A stretch of 64,000 bases of DNA from CAZEAP01 sp964510315 (GTDB lineage Bacteria; Planctomycetota; Brocadiia; SM23-32): positions 186,001 through 250,000 of the forward strand of contig CAZEAP010000001.1 in the NCBI GenBank assembly GCA_964510315.1, read 5' to 3'. Under the pieces are notes generated by a model. It did not search any database, was not told the origin of the DNA, and saw only the letters and a program-made list of their open reading frames with translations. Both the position numbers and the translations under genes were made by a program. Below, piece after piece: positions 33,041 to 41,850 of this stretch. Numbering within the stretch: position 1 is the stretch's first letter; every line of letters starts with the position of its first letter.

Positions 33041-33113
33041 ACTGCTTGCTCGTTGCTGGACCCACTACCGTGAAACGCGACGTTGAAGCTCCACTACCCC
33101 TGGAGGTGAAGAC

Positions 33114-33317
33114 ATGGAGTGCCAAGAGGACGATAACATGGAGCGGTGCAACTGCACCTACTCCGGCTGTTCGAGAAAAGGCGTCTGCTGCGAGTGCCTG
33201 CACTACCACCTCAGGATGCGGCAGTTGCCGGCCTGCTGCTTCCCCGAGGACGTGGAGGCGACCTACGACCGGAGCTTCGAGAAGTTCGCCGAGCTGGTCA
33301 GCGGCGACAGCGTCTGA
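33114..33317 (+). CDS. Small Cys-rich DUF6485-like protein
   Basis: 67 residues from an ATG preceded by GGAGGTG. It contains CNCTYSGCSRKGVCCECLHY and later RQLPACCFPEDVEATYDRSF. Nine Cys in about 30 residues, spaced as C-x-C, C-x5-C-C-x-C and C-C, suggest one or two metal sites or an Fe-S cluster. The pattern CNCTY...KGxCCECLxYH...LPACCFP matches the DUF6485 family as I know it, which has no known function. It stands alone between the isomerase and the LarA-like gene. Confidence 0.85.
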   Translation: MECQEDDNMERCNCTYSGCSRKGVCCECLHYHLRMRQLPACCFPEDVEATYDRSFEKFAELVSGDSV

Positions 33318-33397
33318 AGCCGGCCTCGAGCGCCGGTCATCCGTTCCGGGAGCCCGGAAGACGGGCGTTTTCTCCGCAGCCGCCCCTCCCAACTGAG

Positions 33398-34732
33398 TTA
33401 CGCATTCGGGCCCGGTTCAGATGCTCCGGCGCTCGCGGGGGGCACGGGGGCGCAGTAGGGTCCCTCGGGGAGGACGGCAACCGAGTCCGCCTCCCGCGCC
33501 AACTGGTCGACCAGGGACTGTGCCGCAGAGGCGACCTCCTCCGCGTCGACCGCGTGCGGCGTCACGGAGAGCGTCCCGAGCCGGTCACGGGAGAGCCCGT
33601 CAGTGAGGAAGTGGAGGTTCCTTCGGCCGACTTTCTCCAGCGCGCGGATGTGCATTTGGAGTTGCCACTGGTCCTTGATGAAGAAGTCGGCCTTCCGGAC
33701 ATCCTTCAGGAAGTCGCGCCAGCGTCCAGAATAGTCCTCCATCAGTTCGCCGTATGCGGCGCCGCCTACCCCCTCGCTACAGGCGCCGAGGGCAAAGAGG
33801 GCACCGTGAGGCCGCACCGCCGGAAGGCAGGAGACGAAGCCCTTCACGCATTGATAGAAAGTGGCGTCCAGCGGGTAACCGCCGCTGGAGGTGATCACCA
33901 GGTCGGCTTCAGCTTCCACGGTGGGGCAGGCGGCCCTGGCCACCAGTTCACAGGCGGCCTCGTGGGCCTGTTCCAGTTCCCCGGCAAACGCGCGGATCAC
34001 GCGGCGCTCCCTGTCCGCCACCACGTTCACCGAGAAGTCCACTCCCGCCGTCCGGGCAACCGACAGCGCCTCCATGTGGACGGGGTTGCCGCTGAGGCGG
34101 CCGTTACGGGCGTTCCGGTTGCCGATGAAAGCGGGTCCGTGGAAGTGCCGGACGGTCTCGAGGGCCACCAGACCGGGGCAGACCGCCTTGCGGCCGCCGG
34201 AGAAACCCGCCATGAAGTGGGGCTCCACCAGGCCGGTGATGAGCCGGAACCCGGCCTCAACGTAGCGGCGGTCCAGCCGCACCTCCGCACCCGCCCAGCT
34301 TCGGCGCGGCAGTTTCACCAGGTTCTCCTCGTCAACGGCGCGATGGTTTACAACCCGGTATCGCTCGACCACCTCGCCCACCATCTCCTCCAGCTCGCCG
34401 TGGGTCATGGGTCTGTGGAACCCGCAGGCCACCAGGATCAGAATCTGGTCCGGGGACACGCCCCCCGCCTCCACCTCCTTCAGCAGCGCGGGGAGGAATG
34501 ATCGGTAGGGCACGGGGCGGGTAACGTCGGAGACGACGACAACCACGTCGCCGGGCTCTTTCCCGGCGACGGCCTCCCGCAACGGCGGGGCGTCGATGGG
34601 CGTGCGCACCGCCCCCAGGACGGCGTCGCGCGCATCGGCGGCGACTTCCGGGTAGCGAGATCGGTAGACCATCGCCCCGTCGGGCACCTCCAGCCCGATC
34701 TGCCTCCGGCCGTAATCGAAAGATACGTGCAT
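33398..34732 (-). CDS. LarA-family (nickel-pincer racemase/epimerase) protein
   Basis: 444 residues from the ATG at 34732. The catalytic and cofactor residues of Lactobacillus LarA are all present at equivalent places: His106 (FHRPMTHGE), His172 (PHFMAGFSGG), Lys182 (GRKAVCPG) and His198 (VRHFHGPAF). The N-terminal DVTRPVP phosphate-binding segment and GNPVHMEALSVA are also present. LarA uses the nickel-pincer nucleotide cofactor to racemise or epimerise alpha-hydroxy acids. The family has many sugar-acid paralogues, and the sugar context suggests that here. LarB, LarC and LarE are not in the window. The C-terminal Pro/Ala tail is not conserved. Confidence 0.9.
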   Translation of the reverse strand: MHVSFDYGRRQIGLEVPDGAMVYRSRYPEVAADARDAVLGAVRTPIDAPPLREAVAGKEPGDVVVVVSDVTRPVPYRSFLPALLKEVEAGGVSPDQILILVACGFHRPMTHGELEEMVGEVVERYRVVNHRAVDEENLVKLPRRSWAGAEVRLDRRYVEAGFRLITGLVEPHFMAGFSGGRKAVCPGLVALETVRHFHGPAFIGNRNARNGRLSGNPVHMEALSVARTAGVDFSVNVVADRERRVIRAFAGELEQAHEAACELVARAACPTVEAEADLVITSSGGYPLDATFYQCVKGFVSCLPAVRPHGALFALGACSEGVGGAAYGELMEDYSGRWRDFLKDVRKADFFIKDQWQLQMHIRALEKVGRRNLHFLTDGLSRDRLGTLSVTPHAVDAEEVASAAQSLVDQLAREADSVAVLPEGPYCAPVPPASAGASEPGPNA

Positions 34733-34780
34733 CTGCGCTCCAATCCAGACGATGGAAACGCGTGAGGGAACGTGTAACTC

Positions 34781-34810
34781 AGTATAGGACGCCGCGTGGG
34801 CCGGTGTCAG
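34781..34810 (-). promoter_or_regulatory. Sigma-70 promoter candidate for the LarA-like gene
   Basis: Minus strand: CTGACA (34810-34805), an 18 bp spacer, TATACT (34786-34781), about 49 bp upstream of the ATG at 34732. Confidence 0.55.
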
Positions 34811-34819
34811 CCGAATCGG

Positions 34820-34848
34820 TTGCATGCCGTCGGAGGCCGGGGTTTAAT
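34820..34848 (+). promoter_or_regulatory. Sigma-70 promoter candidate for the HtrA-propeller gene
   Basis: TTGCAT at 34820-34825, 17 bp, TTTAAT at 34843-34848, about 49 bp before the ATG at 34897. It lies back to back with the promoter at 34781-34810. Confidence 0.55.
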
Positions 34849-34896
34849 GGAATGAGTGTCTGCCGGAAATCCGGCCCATAGGGAAGGAATCCATCC

Positions 34897-37800
34897 ATGA
34901 CGTTGAGACGATTCGGACTCGCCCTGGCGCTGGGCTTCTTTTTTTGCGCCACTCCGCTCTCGGCGGCTCCGCGGGTGACCGTTGAGCTGAACGACGGTTC
35001 CCGGCTCAGGGGGGAACTTTTGAAGAAGAACGAAGAATTCATTCACCTCTCGGTGGGCGACCAGGTAATCACGCTCGAACGCGCCAAAGTAGAGGCCCTC
35101 ACGACGCCGGAAGGACAGGAAGAGACTGTTCGCCCGGTGGGGGAGTTCGACCTCTACCGCACCGCCGAGAGGCCGGTGAAGGACATCTCGACCCTGACCG
35201 AGGAGCTGGGCTCCGCCGTGGTGACCGTCCGCACGCCGGGCACGCTGGGGACCGGCTGGTTCTGCGACCCGGAGGGCTACGTGGTGACCAACTGCCACAT
35301 TATCTCCGGGGAACGTTCGGTCACCGTCACGGCTTTCGTGCCCGAAGGAGGGGGCTTCGCCAAGAAAGTTCACAGGAAGGTGAGGATCGTCGCCCTCAGC
35401 GGGCACATGGACCTGGCTCTGCTGAAAGTGGAAGAAGACCTCGGGATAGAGGTCCCGCAGCTCTTCCTCGGCGATTCTCGGCGGCTGGAGGAGGGCGACC
35501 CCGTCTTCACGATCGGCAACCCCCTGGGTCTGGAACGCTCCACCTCCGAGGGGATCATCAGCCGGGTCAGCCGGAACATCGGGGGGCGACTCTACCTTCA
35601 GACCACGGCCGACATCTCGCCGGGCAACTCCGGCGGCCCCCTGTTCAATGAGTCCGGAGAGGTCGTCGGGGTGACCAGCCGGGGGCACATCTTGCTGGGC
35701 GGCCTCGGGTTCGCTATCCCGTCCCGGTACGTCAAAGAATTCCTGGACAACATAGAGGCCTTCGCCTACGACCCGGCGAACCCCAACTCCGGACTGCGCT
35801 ACATGCAGGCGCCCCTTGCTTCCACCGACGGCTCGGTGCGCTTCAGTGCGTCGGAATTCGTCAAGACAGGCGCCGGCGTCTCTTGCCTGACAGCGGCGGA
35901 CGTGGACGGAGACGGCGTGGAGGAAGCCGTCTTTGTGAACAACCACAAGGGCGAGATCGGCGTGCTCAAACTGCGTGAAGAGAAGCCGGTCGGCCGGCAA
36001 CCGGGCGATTACGAGGACCTGAACCTTCTGCCCCGGAACGAGCGGTTTGCCGTGGAAACGCACGCGGTCAACAACAAAATCGCGGCCCTGGCAGTGGACG
36101 ATCTGAACGCCGACGGACTTCCCGACCTGCTGTTCTACGGTGACATCGACGGCCTGGCGGTGCTGGATCAGAAGGAGGACGGTTCGTTCGGGCCGGCCCG
36201 CCGGCTGGCCGACGTCGAGGTGGCCGGGCGGCCCGACGCCCTGCGGATTACCGATCTGGACGGGGACGGGCACAAGGAGGTGTTCGCCCTCGGGCCCGAC
36301 GAGGTCCACGTCATGGAGCCCGGCGGCGAGCCGAGAAGCTTCCCCCTCAATGCCTCCTACAGGGACAGCATCATTCACTACGACTTCTCCGACCTCAACG
36401 GGGACGGACGCCTCGATCTGGTGCTGTTCTGCGGCGACCGCTTCTATGCCACGCACGTGGTGCTGCAGGGCCCCGATGGATCGTTCGTGTGCCACGAGAT
36501 GGTGCCCTCCCACCTGTGGGGGCCCGTGCGGCGATATGCCGCCGGTCCCGATGATTCGGCGTATATCACCCTGGACAAAGGACGCAATCGGGTCCGCCGG
36601 CTCAGCTTTACCCGCCGGGAAGGTCCCACCGCCGAGGGCCGGCTCGACATCTCGCCGCACGCGCTGCTGGTGGACGTGAAGCCGAGGGCGGCGGGCGGGG
36701 TTGAGATCGCGGACCTCGACGGCGACGGCCGTCGCGAACTGGTTACCGTCAGCAAGACGGGCAACGAGTTCCTCGTCTTCCGCCCGGGCCGGGGCGGATT
36801 CTCTGCACATCGATCGCCTTCCCCGCGCCATCCCGAGGACCTCGAGCTTTTCACCGGGCAGAAGGGCAGGGCGGTTGTGTTTGCCCTCTCCAGGGACGAC
36901 CGGCTCTTCGGCGTCAGCCGCCTCGGGCCGGAGCGGATCGAATTCCCGCGGCAGATAAATACCGAAGGAACGGTGGAGTTCATCTGGCAGGGCCGCGTGG
37001 ACGAAGAGGACGTTCTGCTGTGGGTCGAGAAAGTCGGGGACAGTTACCTGGCGCGCACGGCACCCGCGGCGAAGGTCGCCGAGAAGGCATACGAAGCCGG
37101 CCGCGGCACCATCGACGTCGAGGCCCGGACGCTGCGGTTCGGCAGTTCGCCGGAGCGTCTGACGCCGGAACTCCCCGGCAAGCCCGCCGGCCTGGCCTTC
37201 GGAGATTTCAACGCGGACGGCACCGCGGACCTCGTGATCTACTGGCTCTACTCCGGCCGGGAGAGCCTCTACCTCGGCCTCGGCGAGGGCCGCTACCGCT
37301 CGGTCATATCCGACCGCGAGTTCCTCGAAGAAGAGGACGACCGGTCGCTGGTCGTCGCCGACATCGACGGGGACGCGGCTGAAGAGGTGCTCCTTGTCCG
37401 GCCGGGTTTCGTGCGCGTTCTCCGGGTGGACCGGCGCAATAAGCTCTACGTCGACCGGCAGTTCAACTGGGAGCACGGGCAGATCAGAGACCTCGTTCCC
37501 TACGGCGAGGGAGAACCGCCGCGTTTCCTGGCCATATCCGGTCATACGGCCAGGGTGGTGCGGTTCGACCTGGAGGCCGGAGGCTTCAAGCTGCTGGCAA
37601 GGGCCGACCTGGCGGGCATAACTCCAGGTGTCCCGCAGGTCGCCGACGTCAACGGAGACGGGGGGCCCGACATCCTCATCGTCGGCGGCAACGCCGTCCA
37701 GGTACTCTACACCGGGGAGGCCGGCCGCGCGCTGGAGAGCGAAATCGTGCTCGATGCGAAACTGGAGACCCTGGGCTACTGGAACGTGCACACCGCCGAC

Positions 37801-38067
37801 CTGACCGGCGACGGCCGGGACGAGGTGCTGCTGTTCGACAGCCGCAAGTCCATGCTGGAGATATATCGCTCCGGGCCCGACGGCCGCCTCGACAGAACGC
37901 TCAGGCACCGCCTGTTTGAGAGAACAATCCATGCGCGCGGGGAGGAGAAGGCCCTGGAGCTTCCCCGCCAGTTTGCTACCGGCGACCTGGACGGCAACGG
38001 GCGGCTGGATTTCCTTTTCTTCCTCAAAGACCGGCTGGCAGTCTACCTGCAGGGCCCGGAGGACTGA
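34897..38067 (+). CDS. Secreted HtrA-like serine protease fused to an FG-GAP beta-propeller
   Basis: 1056 residues. A signal peptide ends near SAAPRVTVE (about 24). Residues about 25-70 form a small beta domain (VELNDGSRLRGELLKKN). A trypsin-like domain spans about 95-290, with the triad His134 (VTNCHII), Asp172 (HMDLALLKV) and Ser245 (SPGNSGGPLF). No PDZ domain follows. Residues about 330-1056 carry at least ten calcium-binding FG-GAP/VCBS-type repeats, including ADVDGDGVEEAVF, TDLDGDGHKEVFA, SDLNGDGRLDLVL, ADLDGDGRRELVT and GDLDGNGRLDFLF. The propeller probably binds a partner or surface glycan. It is followed 4 bp later by another secreted protein, so the two are likely co-expressed. Confidence 0.92.
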   Translation: MTLRRFGLALALGFFFCATPLSAAPRVTVELNDGSRLRGELLKKNEEFIHLSVGDQVITLERAKVEALTTPEGQEETVRPVGEFDLYRTAERPVKDISTLTEELGSAVVTVRTPGTLGTGWFCDPEGYVVTNCHIISGERSVTVTAFVPEGGGFAKKVHRKVRIVALSGHMDLALLKVEEDLGIEVPQLFLGDSRRLEEGDPVFTIGNPLGLERSTSEGIISRVSRNIGGRLYLQTTADISPGNSGGPLFNESGEVVGVTSRGHILLGGLGFAIPSRYVKEFLDNIEAFAYDPANPNSGLRYMQAPLASTDGSVRFSASEFVKTGAGVSCLTAADVDGDGVEEAVFVNNHKGEIGVLKLREEKPVGRQPGDYEDLNLLPRNERFAVETHAVNNKIAALAVDDLNADGLPDLLFYGDIDGLAVLDQKEDGSFGPARRLADVEVAGRPDALRITDLDGDGHKEVFALGPDEVHVMEPGGEPRSFPLNASYRDSIIHYDFSDLNGDGRLDLVLFCGDRFYATHVVLQGPDGSFVCHEMVPSHLWGPVRRYAAGPDDSAYITLDKGRNRVRRLSFTRREGPTAEGRLDISPHALLVDVKPRAAGGVEIADLDGDGRRELVTVSKTGNEFLVFRPGRGGFSAHRSPSPRHPEDLELFTGQKGRAVVFALSRDDRLFGVSRLGPERIEFPRQINTEGTVEFIWQGRVDEEDVLLWVEKVGDSYLARTAPAAKVAEKAYEAGRGTIDVEARTLRFGSSPERLTPELPGKPAGLAFGDFNADGTADLVIYWLYSGRESLYLGLGEGRYRSVISDREFLEEEDDRSLVVADIDGDAAEEVLLVRPGFVRVLRVDRRNKLYVDRQFNWEHGQIRDLVPYGEGEPPRFLAISGHTARVVRFDLEAGGFKLLARADLAGITPGVPQVADVNGDGGPDILIVGGNAVQVLYTGEAGRALESEIVLDAKLETLGYWNVHTADLTGDGRDEVLLFDSRKSMLEIYRSGPDGRLDRTLRHRLFERTIHARGEEKALELPRQFATGDLDGNGRLDFLFFLKDRLAVYLQGPED

Positions 38068-38071
38068 GCAG

Positions 38072-40087
38072 TTGAGCACACGGCGTATAATCGCGGTGCT
38101 GGTCTGTGCGCTCATTTGGGCGGTCCCGGCGCTGGGGCGGACTGCACGCCGGGACCGCTTCGAGGAACTCGCCCGTAGGCTTCCCGCAGACCAGACGCTT
38201 CTGTTCGCGTCCGTCGAGACCGGACAGGCGCTCCAGTACGGTGCTTCCGCACTGAAACAGATCGACGAGCGGGCCGGAGGCGAGGTCGCCTTCCAGCTCG
38301 GCCGCCTGTATTCGCTTTACCGGGAGGCGGGGGCACGGCACGGCTTTGAGCCGGCGCTGCTGGATCGCCTCCGATCCACCGGCATCTGCGTCGTTGCCAT
38401 AGAGCGGACCAGGCCGAAAGTCAGCAAGCACAAGCTCCGCCTTCCCAAGCTGGACCCCCGCACCGGGAAGCGCATCGAGGGCGAGTTCGAGGAGTACACG
38501 CATTCGGAGCGGGACTACAACACCGTATCGCTGATCCTCCGGGCCCCCAGGGAGGAGGACGCCCACGACTTCGTGGAGCAGGTGCGCAGCGCCTGGGATC
38601 ACGCGAAGGAAATCCCCCCGGACGGGCCTCCCGGACGGCGGAGGGAAATCCCCGTGGAGCGGGGCGAACTGGTCGGCTTCACCGCCGGTCCGCACACCGT
38701 CGGCCGGATCGACAATTATGTTATCCTCTCCAACGATAACCCCCGGGAGCTGTGGAAGGCCCTGATGGCCCCATCATCGGAGCCGGTTCTGCGCGACCCG
38801 CTCTACCGTCGGCTCGCCGCCCGGGCACCGGGGACGCACGCCCGGATGCTGCTCAACGTCCGGCTCATGCTCCGGCAGTGGGAGCATGCCGTGAAGTCCC
38901 ATTTCGAGGACGTCAGGGCGCAGTATGAGCCGCCGGAAGAGGCCGAAGGGCGCCCTCAATGGAGTTTCGCGGGCGTCAGGCTGCGTGCCGCCTACGCGGC
39001 GCTCAGGGGCTTTGTCCGCGCCCGGAAACTCTTTGGCCTGGAACACCTTGAGTCGGTGGGAGGAGTTCTCCACGGCTCTGCCGGGCGGGGAAAGACCTCC
39101 GGCGGGCTGAAGTTGTTCGTAGCGCACGAACGGGAGCTGCCCCCGGTACTTGAGGAACTCCTCCGGGGGTCCGGCCACCTGCAACCGCCGCCCCTGCCCG
39201 TTTCCGACAGCATGGTGCTGATGCTTCGGGCGAGGATTGAGCCCGTCTGCACAGCTCTGCTGCGGACCGTGGTCCCGGGGGGGCTGGGGCCGGGCCTGCC
39301 ACCTGTGCTGGTGGCGCTCGGAGTCATGGGGAGGGCGGCCGGGCTGGGGCAGGAGGAGACGCCACCGCTGGCCGGCAGCGACGCCTACGCCTGGGTCGGG
39401 GTCCGAACCCGGGAGCTGGCCGGGAGGTCGAAGGAAGGCCGGAGGCGCCTCGTGCCCGAGATCACCCTCGTTTGGGGCCTGAAAGACGCCCGGGCCGCAC
39501 GCGAGAACATCCGCGAGCTGTTCACGCAACTCTCAACCCATCAGAGTTACGGCAAACACGTGAAGAAACGCCGCTATCAGCAGACCGACGTCTGGTGCTT
39601 CGGCAGGGGGGTGACGCGTCCCGAAAGCTACCCGGACGGCGTGACATCCTTTGCCATCGCCGCCGTCGGTCGCTACCTGGCGGTGGGAAGCTGGGGCCGA
39701 CTGACCGGGCTGATACGCCGGACAAGGCAGGCGCCCGGCGACCGGAAGGACGACATCCGGGGCATCCTGGAGCAAAACCGGGAGGCCAACCTGATCGGCA
39801 TCGTCCCGGACGGTTTCCGAGAGCAACTCCGGAATGCGCTGCGCTCGGCGGCGGGAGCCGAATCCGAAGGTTCGAGCTGGATCGGTGATTGGCTGAGAAA
39901 GGCCGGCCCGGACCTGAAGGACGAGGAATTGGAGGGAAAGATCGATGCTGCTCTGGAGGGGCTGGCGGGCGCGCTGGAGACCCTCGGGCGGAAAACGGAG
40001 CCCCTCCTTCCCGAACGTCTGGTGATCAGCGGCGGCCGGGAGGACGGCGTCTACGAAATCCGGGCCGGCGTAGAGCTGGAGCCTTGA
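38072..40087 (+). CDS. Secreted protein of unknown function, coupled to the HtrA-propeller gene
   Basis: 671 residues from a TTG at 38072, with GGAGG a few bases upstream and only 4 bp after the previous stop. The signal peptide is RRIIAVLVCALIWAVPALG. The remainder is a large, mostly soluble alpha/beta protein with no recognised catalytic motif. Segments such as LADQTLLFASVETGQ-like near 30 and LVIPGV-like strands near the end recall DUF3352-type exported proteins, but the match is too weak to name. A second copy-like half near 400-600 (SDAYAWVGVRTREL, TSFAIAAVGRYLAVGSWG) suggests an internal repeat. Tight linkage to the protease suggests a substrate, inhibitor or partner. Confidence 0.75.
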   Translation: MSTRRIIAVLVCALIWAVPALGRTARRDRFEELARRLPADQTLLFASVETGQALQYGASALKQIDERAGGEVAFQLGRLYSLYREAGARHGFEPALLDRLRSTGICVVAIERTRPKVSKHKLRLPKLDPRTGKRIEGEFEEYTHSERDYNTVSLILRAPREEDAHDFVEQVRSAWDHAKEIPPDGPPGRRREIPVERGELVGFTAGPHTVGRIDNYVILSNDNPRELWKALMAPSSEPVLRDPLYRRLAARAPGTHARMLLNVRLMLRQWEHAVKSHFEDVRAQYEPPEEAEGRPQWSFAGVRLRAAYAALRGFVRARKLFGLEHLESVGGVLHGSAGRGKTSGGLKLFVAHERELPPVLEELLRGSGHLQPPPLPVSDSMVLMLRARIEPVCTALLRTVVPGGLGPGLPPVLVALGVMGRAAGLGQEETPPLAGSDAYAWVGVRTRELAGRSKEGRRRLVPEITLVWGLKDARAARENIRELFTQLSTHQSYGKHVKKRRYQQTDVWCFGRGVTRPESYPDGVTSFAIAAVGRYLAVGSWGRLTGLIRRTRQAPGDRKDDIRGILEQNREANLIGIVPDGFREQLRNALRSAAGAESEGSSWIGDWLRKAGPDLKDEELEGKIDAALEGLAGALETLGRKTEPLLPERLVISGGREDGVYEIRAGVELEP

Positions 40088-40096
40088 GTGCGTTCG

Positions 40097-41029
40097 CTAC
40101 TTCCGATCGACGGCCTTTCGGGCGAGTTCCAGGATGCGGTTCGCGGACAGACCCGCGCGGCGCAGGATCTCCTCGTAGGCTCCCGACTCCCCGAAGCGGT
40201 CGGCGAACCCGCAGCGCAGCACGGGCACAGGATGCTCCGCACTGACCGCTTCGCAGACGGCGCCCCCCAGGCCGCCGTTAACGCTGTGTTCCTCGACGGT
40301 GACGATCGCGCCGGTGTCCTCGGCACAGCGAATCAGCAGTTCCCGGTCGAGTGGCTTGAGCGTGTGCATGTCCACCACCCGGGCTTCCAGCCCCGAGCCG
40401 GCGAGCCCGTCGGCGGCCTCGAGAGCCATCGCGACCATAGGTCCGGCGGCGATGATGGTGAGATCGTCCCCGGGCCGGACCACCACGCCCCGGCCCACCT
40501 CGAAGGGATACTCGACGCCGTAGCCGTCGGTCACCTCCGCCCGGGAGAGCCGCAGGTACAGCGGCCCCTCGGCGCGGGCCGCCGCCCGCACTGCGCGTTT
40601 CGTGTGCTCAACGTTGCCGGGCACGATGACCGTCACGTTGGGCATGGCCCGCATGACGGCGAGGTCCTCGACGGACTGGTGGCTGGCACCGTCTGCGTAA
40701 TCGGAGAGCCCGGCGTAACCGCCCACCAGCTTGACGTTCAGGCGCGGCTGGGCTACCTGGGCACGTACCTGGTCGCCGGCCCGCAGCGTCATCAGGAAGG
40801 CAAAGGTGCTGACGAACGGCACGTGGCCGCAGGCGGCGAAGCCGGCCGCCGCGCTGAGCATGTTGGCCTCGGCGACCCCGAAGTTGAAGAACCGCTCGGG
40901 GAACTCCGCGGCGAAGTGCCGGGTCTGGGTGGAGCTGCTCACGTCGGCGTCGAGCACGACGACGCGTTCGTCCTCGGCCCCGAGTTCGGCCAGGGCCTCA
41001 CCGAAGACGTGGCGCTGCGGCCGTCCCAT
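40097..41029 (-). CDS. Transketolase, C-terminal subunit
   Basis: 310 residues from the ATG at 41029, whose first base is the last base of the N-subunit stop (TGATG). It carries the pyrimidine-binding and C-terminal domains of transketolase: FGVAEANMLSAAAGFA with the conserved Glu, GASHQSVEDLAVMRAMPN, and IVTVEEHSVNGGLGGAV. Together with the upstream subunit it makes a split, archaeal or bacterial class II-like transketolase that moves two-carbon units between sugar phosphates. It is the last gene of a three-gene leftward operon. Confidence 0.94.
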   Translation of the reverse strand: MGRPQRHVFGEALAELGAEDERVVVLDADVSSSTQTRHFAAEFPERFFNFGVAEANMLSAAAGFAACGHVPFVSTFAFLMTLRAGDQVRAQVAQPRLNVKLVGGYAGLSDYADGASHQSVEDLAVMRAMPNVTVIVPGNVEHTKRAVRAAARAEGPLYLRLSRAEVTDGYGVEYPFEVGRGVVVRPGDDLTIIAAGPMVAMALEAADGLAGSGLEARVVDMHTLKPLDRELLIRCAEDTGAIVTVEEHSVNGGLGGAVCEAVSAEHPVPVLRCGFADRFGESGAYEEILRRAGLSANRILELARKAVDRK

Positions 41030-41850
41030 CAGCTTCCCTCCTCCAGTTCGCGCTTTGCGGCGGCGTAGTGCTCTGCGTCGATGCGCTTGCCGTGCCAGGC
41101 GCTCTCGCCCTCCATGAAGGAGACGCCCTTGCCCTTGACCGTATGTGCAACGACGACGCTTGTCGTCTCCGGGGTTTCCCCGGCCCAACTGAGTGCCTCG
41201 AGGACCGCCCGGCAGTCATGGCCGTCGCACTCCCGCACCCGCAGGCCGAAACTCCGGACCTTCTCGGCCACGTCGCCGAGGGGCATGATATCTTCGGTGG
41301 GGCCGTCGAGCTGGACGCCGTTGCGGTCCACGATGACCGTCAGGTTGGTAAGGCCCCACCTGGCGGCGGCCATGAATGCCTCCCAGTTCTGGCCTTCCTG
41401 CAGTTCGCCGTCGCCGGCCAGCACGTAAACCCCGTAGTCCCGGCCGCTCAGCCTGCCGGACAGCGCCATGCCGACGCCCACGGATATGCCCATGCCGAGG
41501 GAACCGGTGGACATTTCGACGCCGGGCGTCTTCCGCATGTCCGGGTGTCCCTGCAGGATCGAGCCGGCCCTCCGCAGCGTGTCGAGTTCCTCGGACGGGA
41601 GGAACCCCATCTCGGCCAGCGTCACGTAGAGGGCCGGGGCGGCGTGCCCCTTCGAGAGGACGAATCGGTCGCGCTCGGGCCAATCGGGCTCCTCCGGGCG
41701 CACGTTCAGCACCTGGGTATACAGCGTCCACAGTATCTCCACACAGGACAGGGACCCGCCGCTATGCCCGGAGCCGGCGTTGTAGATGGTGTCGATGATG
41801 CGGTTGCGCAGCCGGGCGCAGTCCACTCTCATTCGCTCGAAATCAACCAC
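41029..41850 (-). CDS. Transketolase, N-terminal (ThDP pyrophosphate) subunit
   Basis: 273 residues from a GTG at 41850 preceded by GGAGGAG. The ThDP/Mg motif is GDGELQEGQNWEAF. The substrate-facing His residues lie in SKGHAAPALYV, LQGHPD and WHGKRID. GSGHSGGSLSCVEIL near residue 27 is the typical start of the family. It works with the C-terminal subunit encoded directly after it. The start lies 8 bp inside the upstream isomerase gene. Confidence 0.95.
   Translation of the reverse strand: MVDFERMRVDCARLRNRIIDTIYNAGSGHSGGSLSCVEILWTLYTQVLNVRPEEPDWPERDRFVLSKGHAAPALYVTLAEMGFLPSEELDTLRRAGSILQGHPDMRKTPGVEMSTGSLGMGISVGVGMALSGRLSGRDYGVYVLAGDGELQEGQNWEAFMAAARWGLTNLTVIVDRNGVQLDGPTEDIMPLGDVAEKVRSFGLRVRECDGHDCRAVLEALSWAGETPETTSVVVAHTVKGKGVSFMEGESAWHGKRIDAEHYAAAKRELEEGS

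Noticed and set aside
34807..38115. Open minus-strand frame of 1102 codons
   Set aside because: Antisense shadow of the HtrA-propeller gene in high-GC codon-position bias. The plus strand has a signal peptide, intact triad and FG-GAP repeats.
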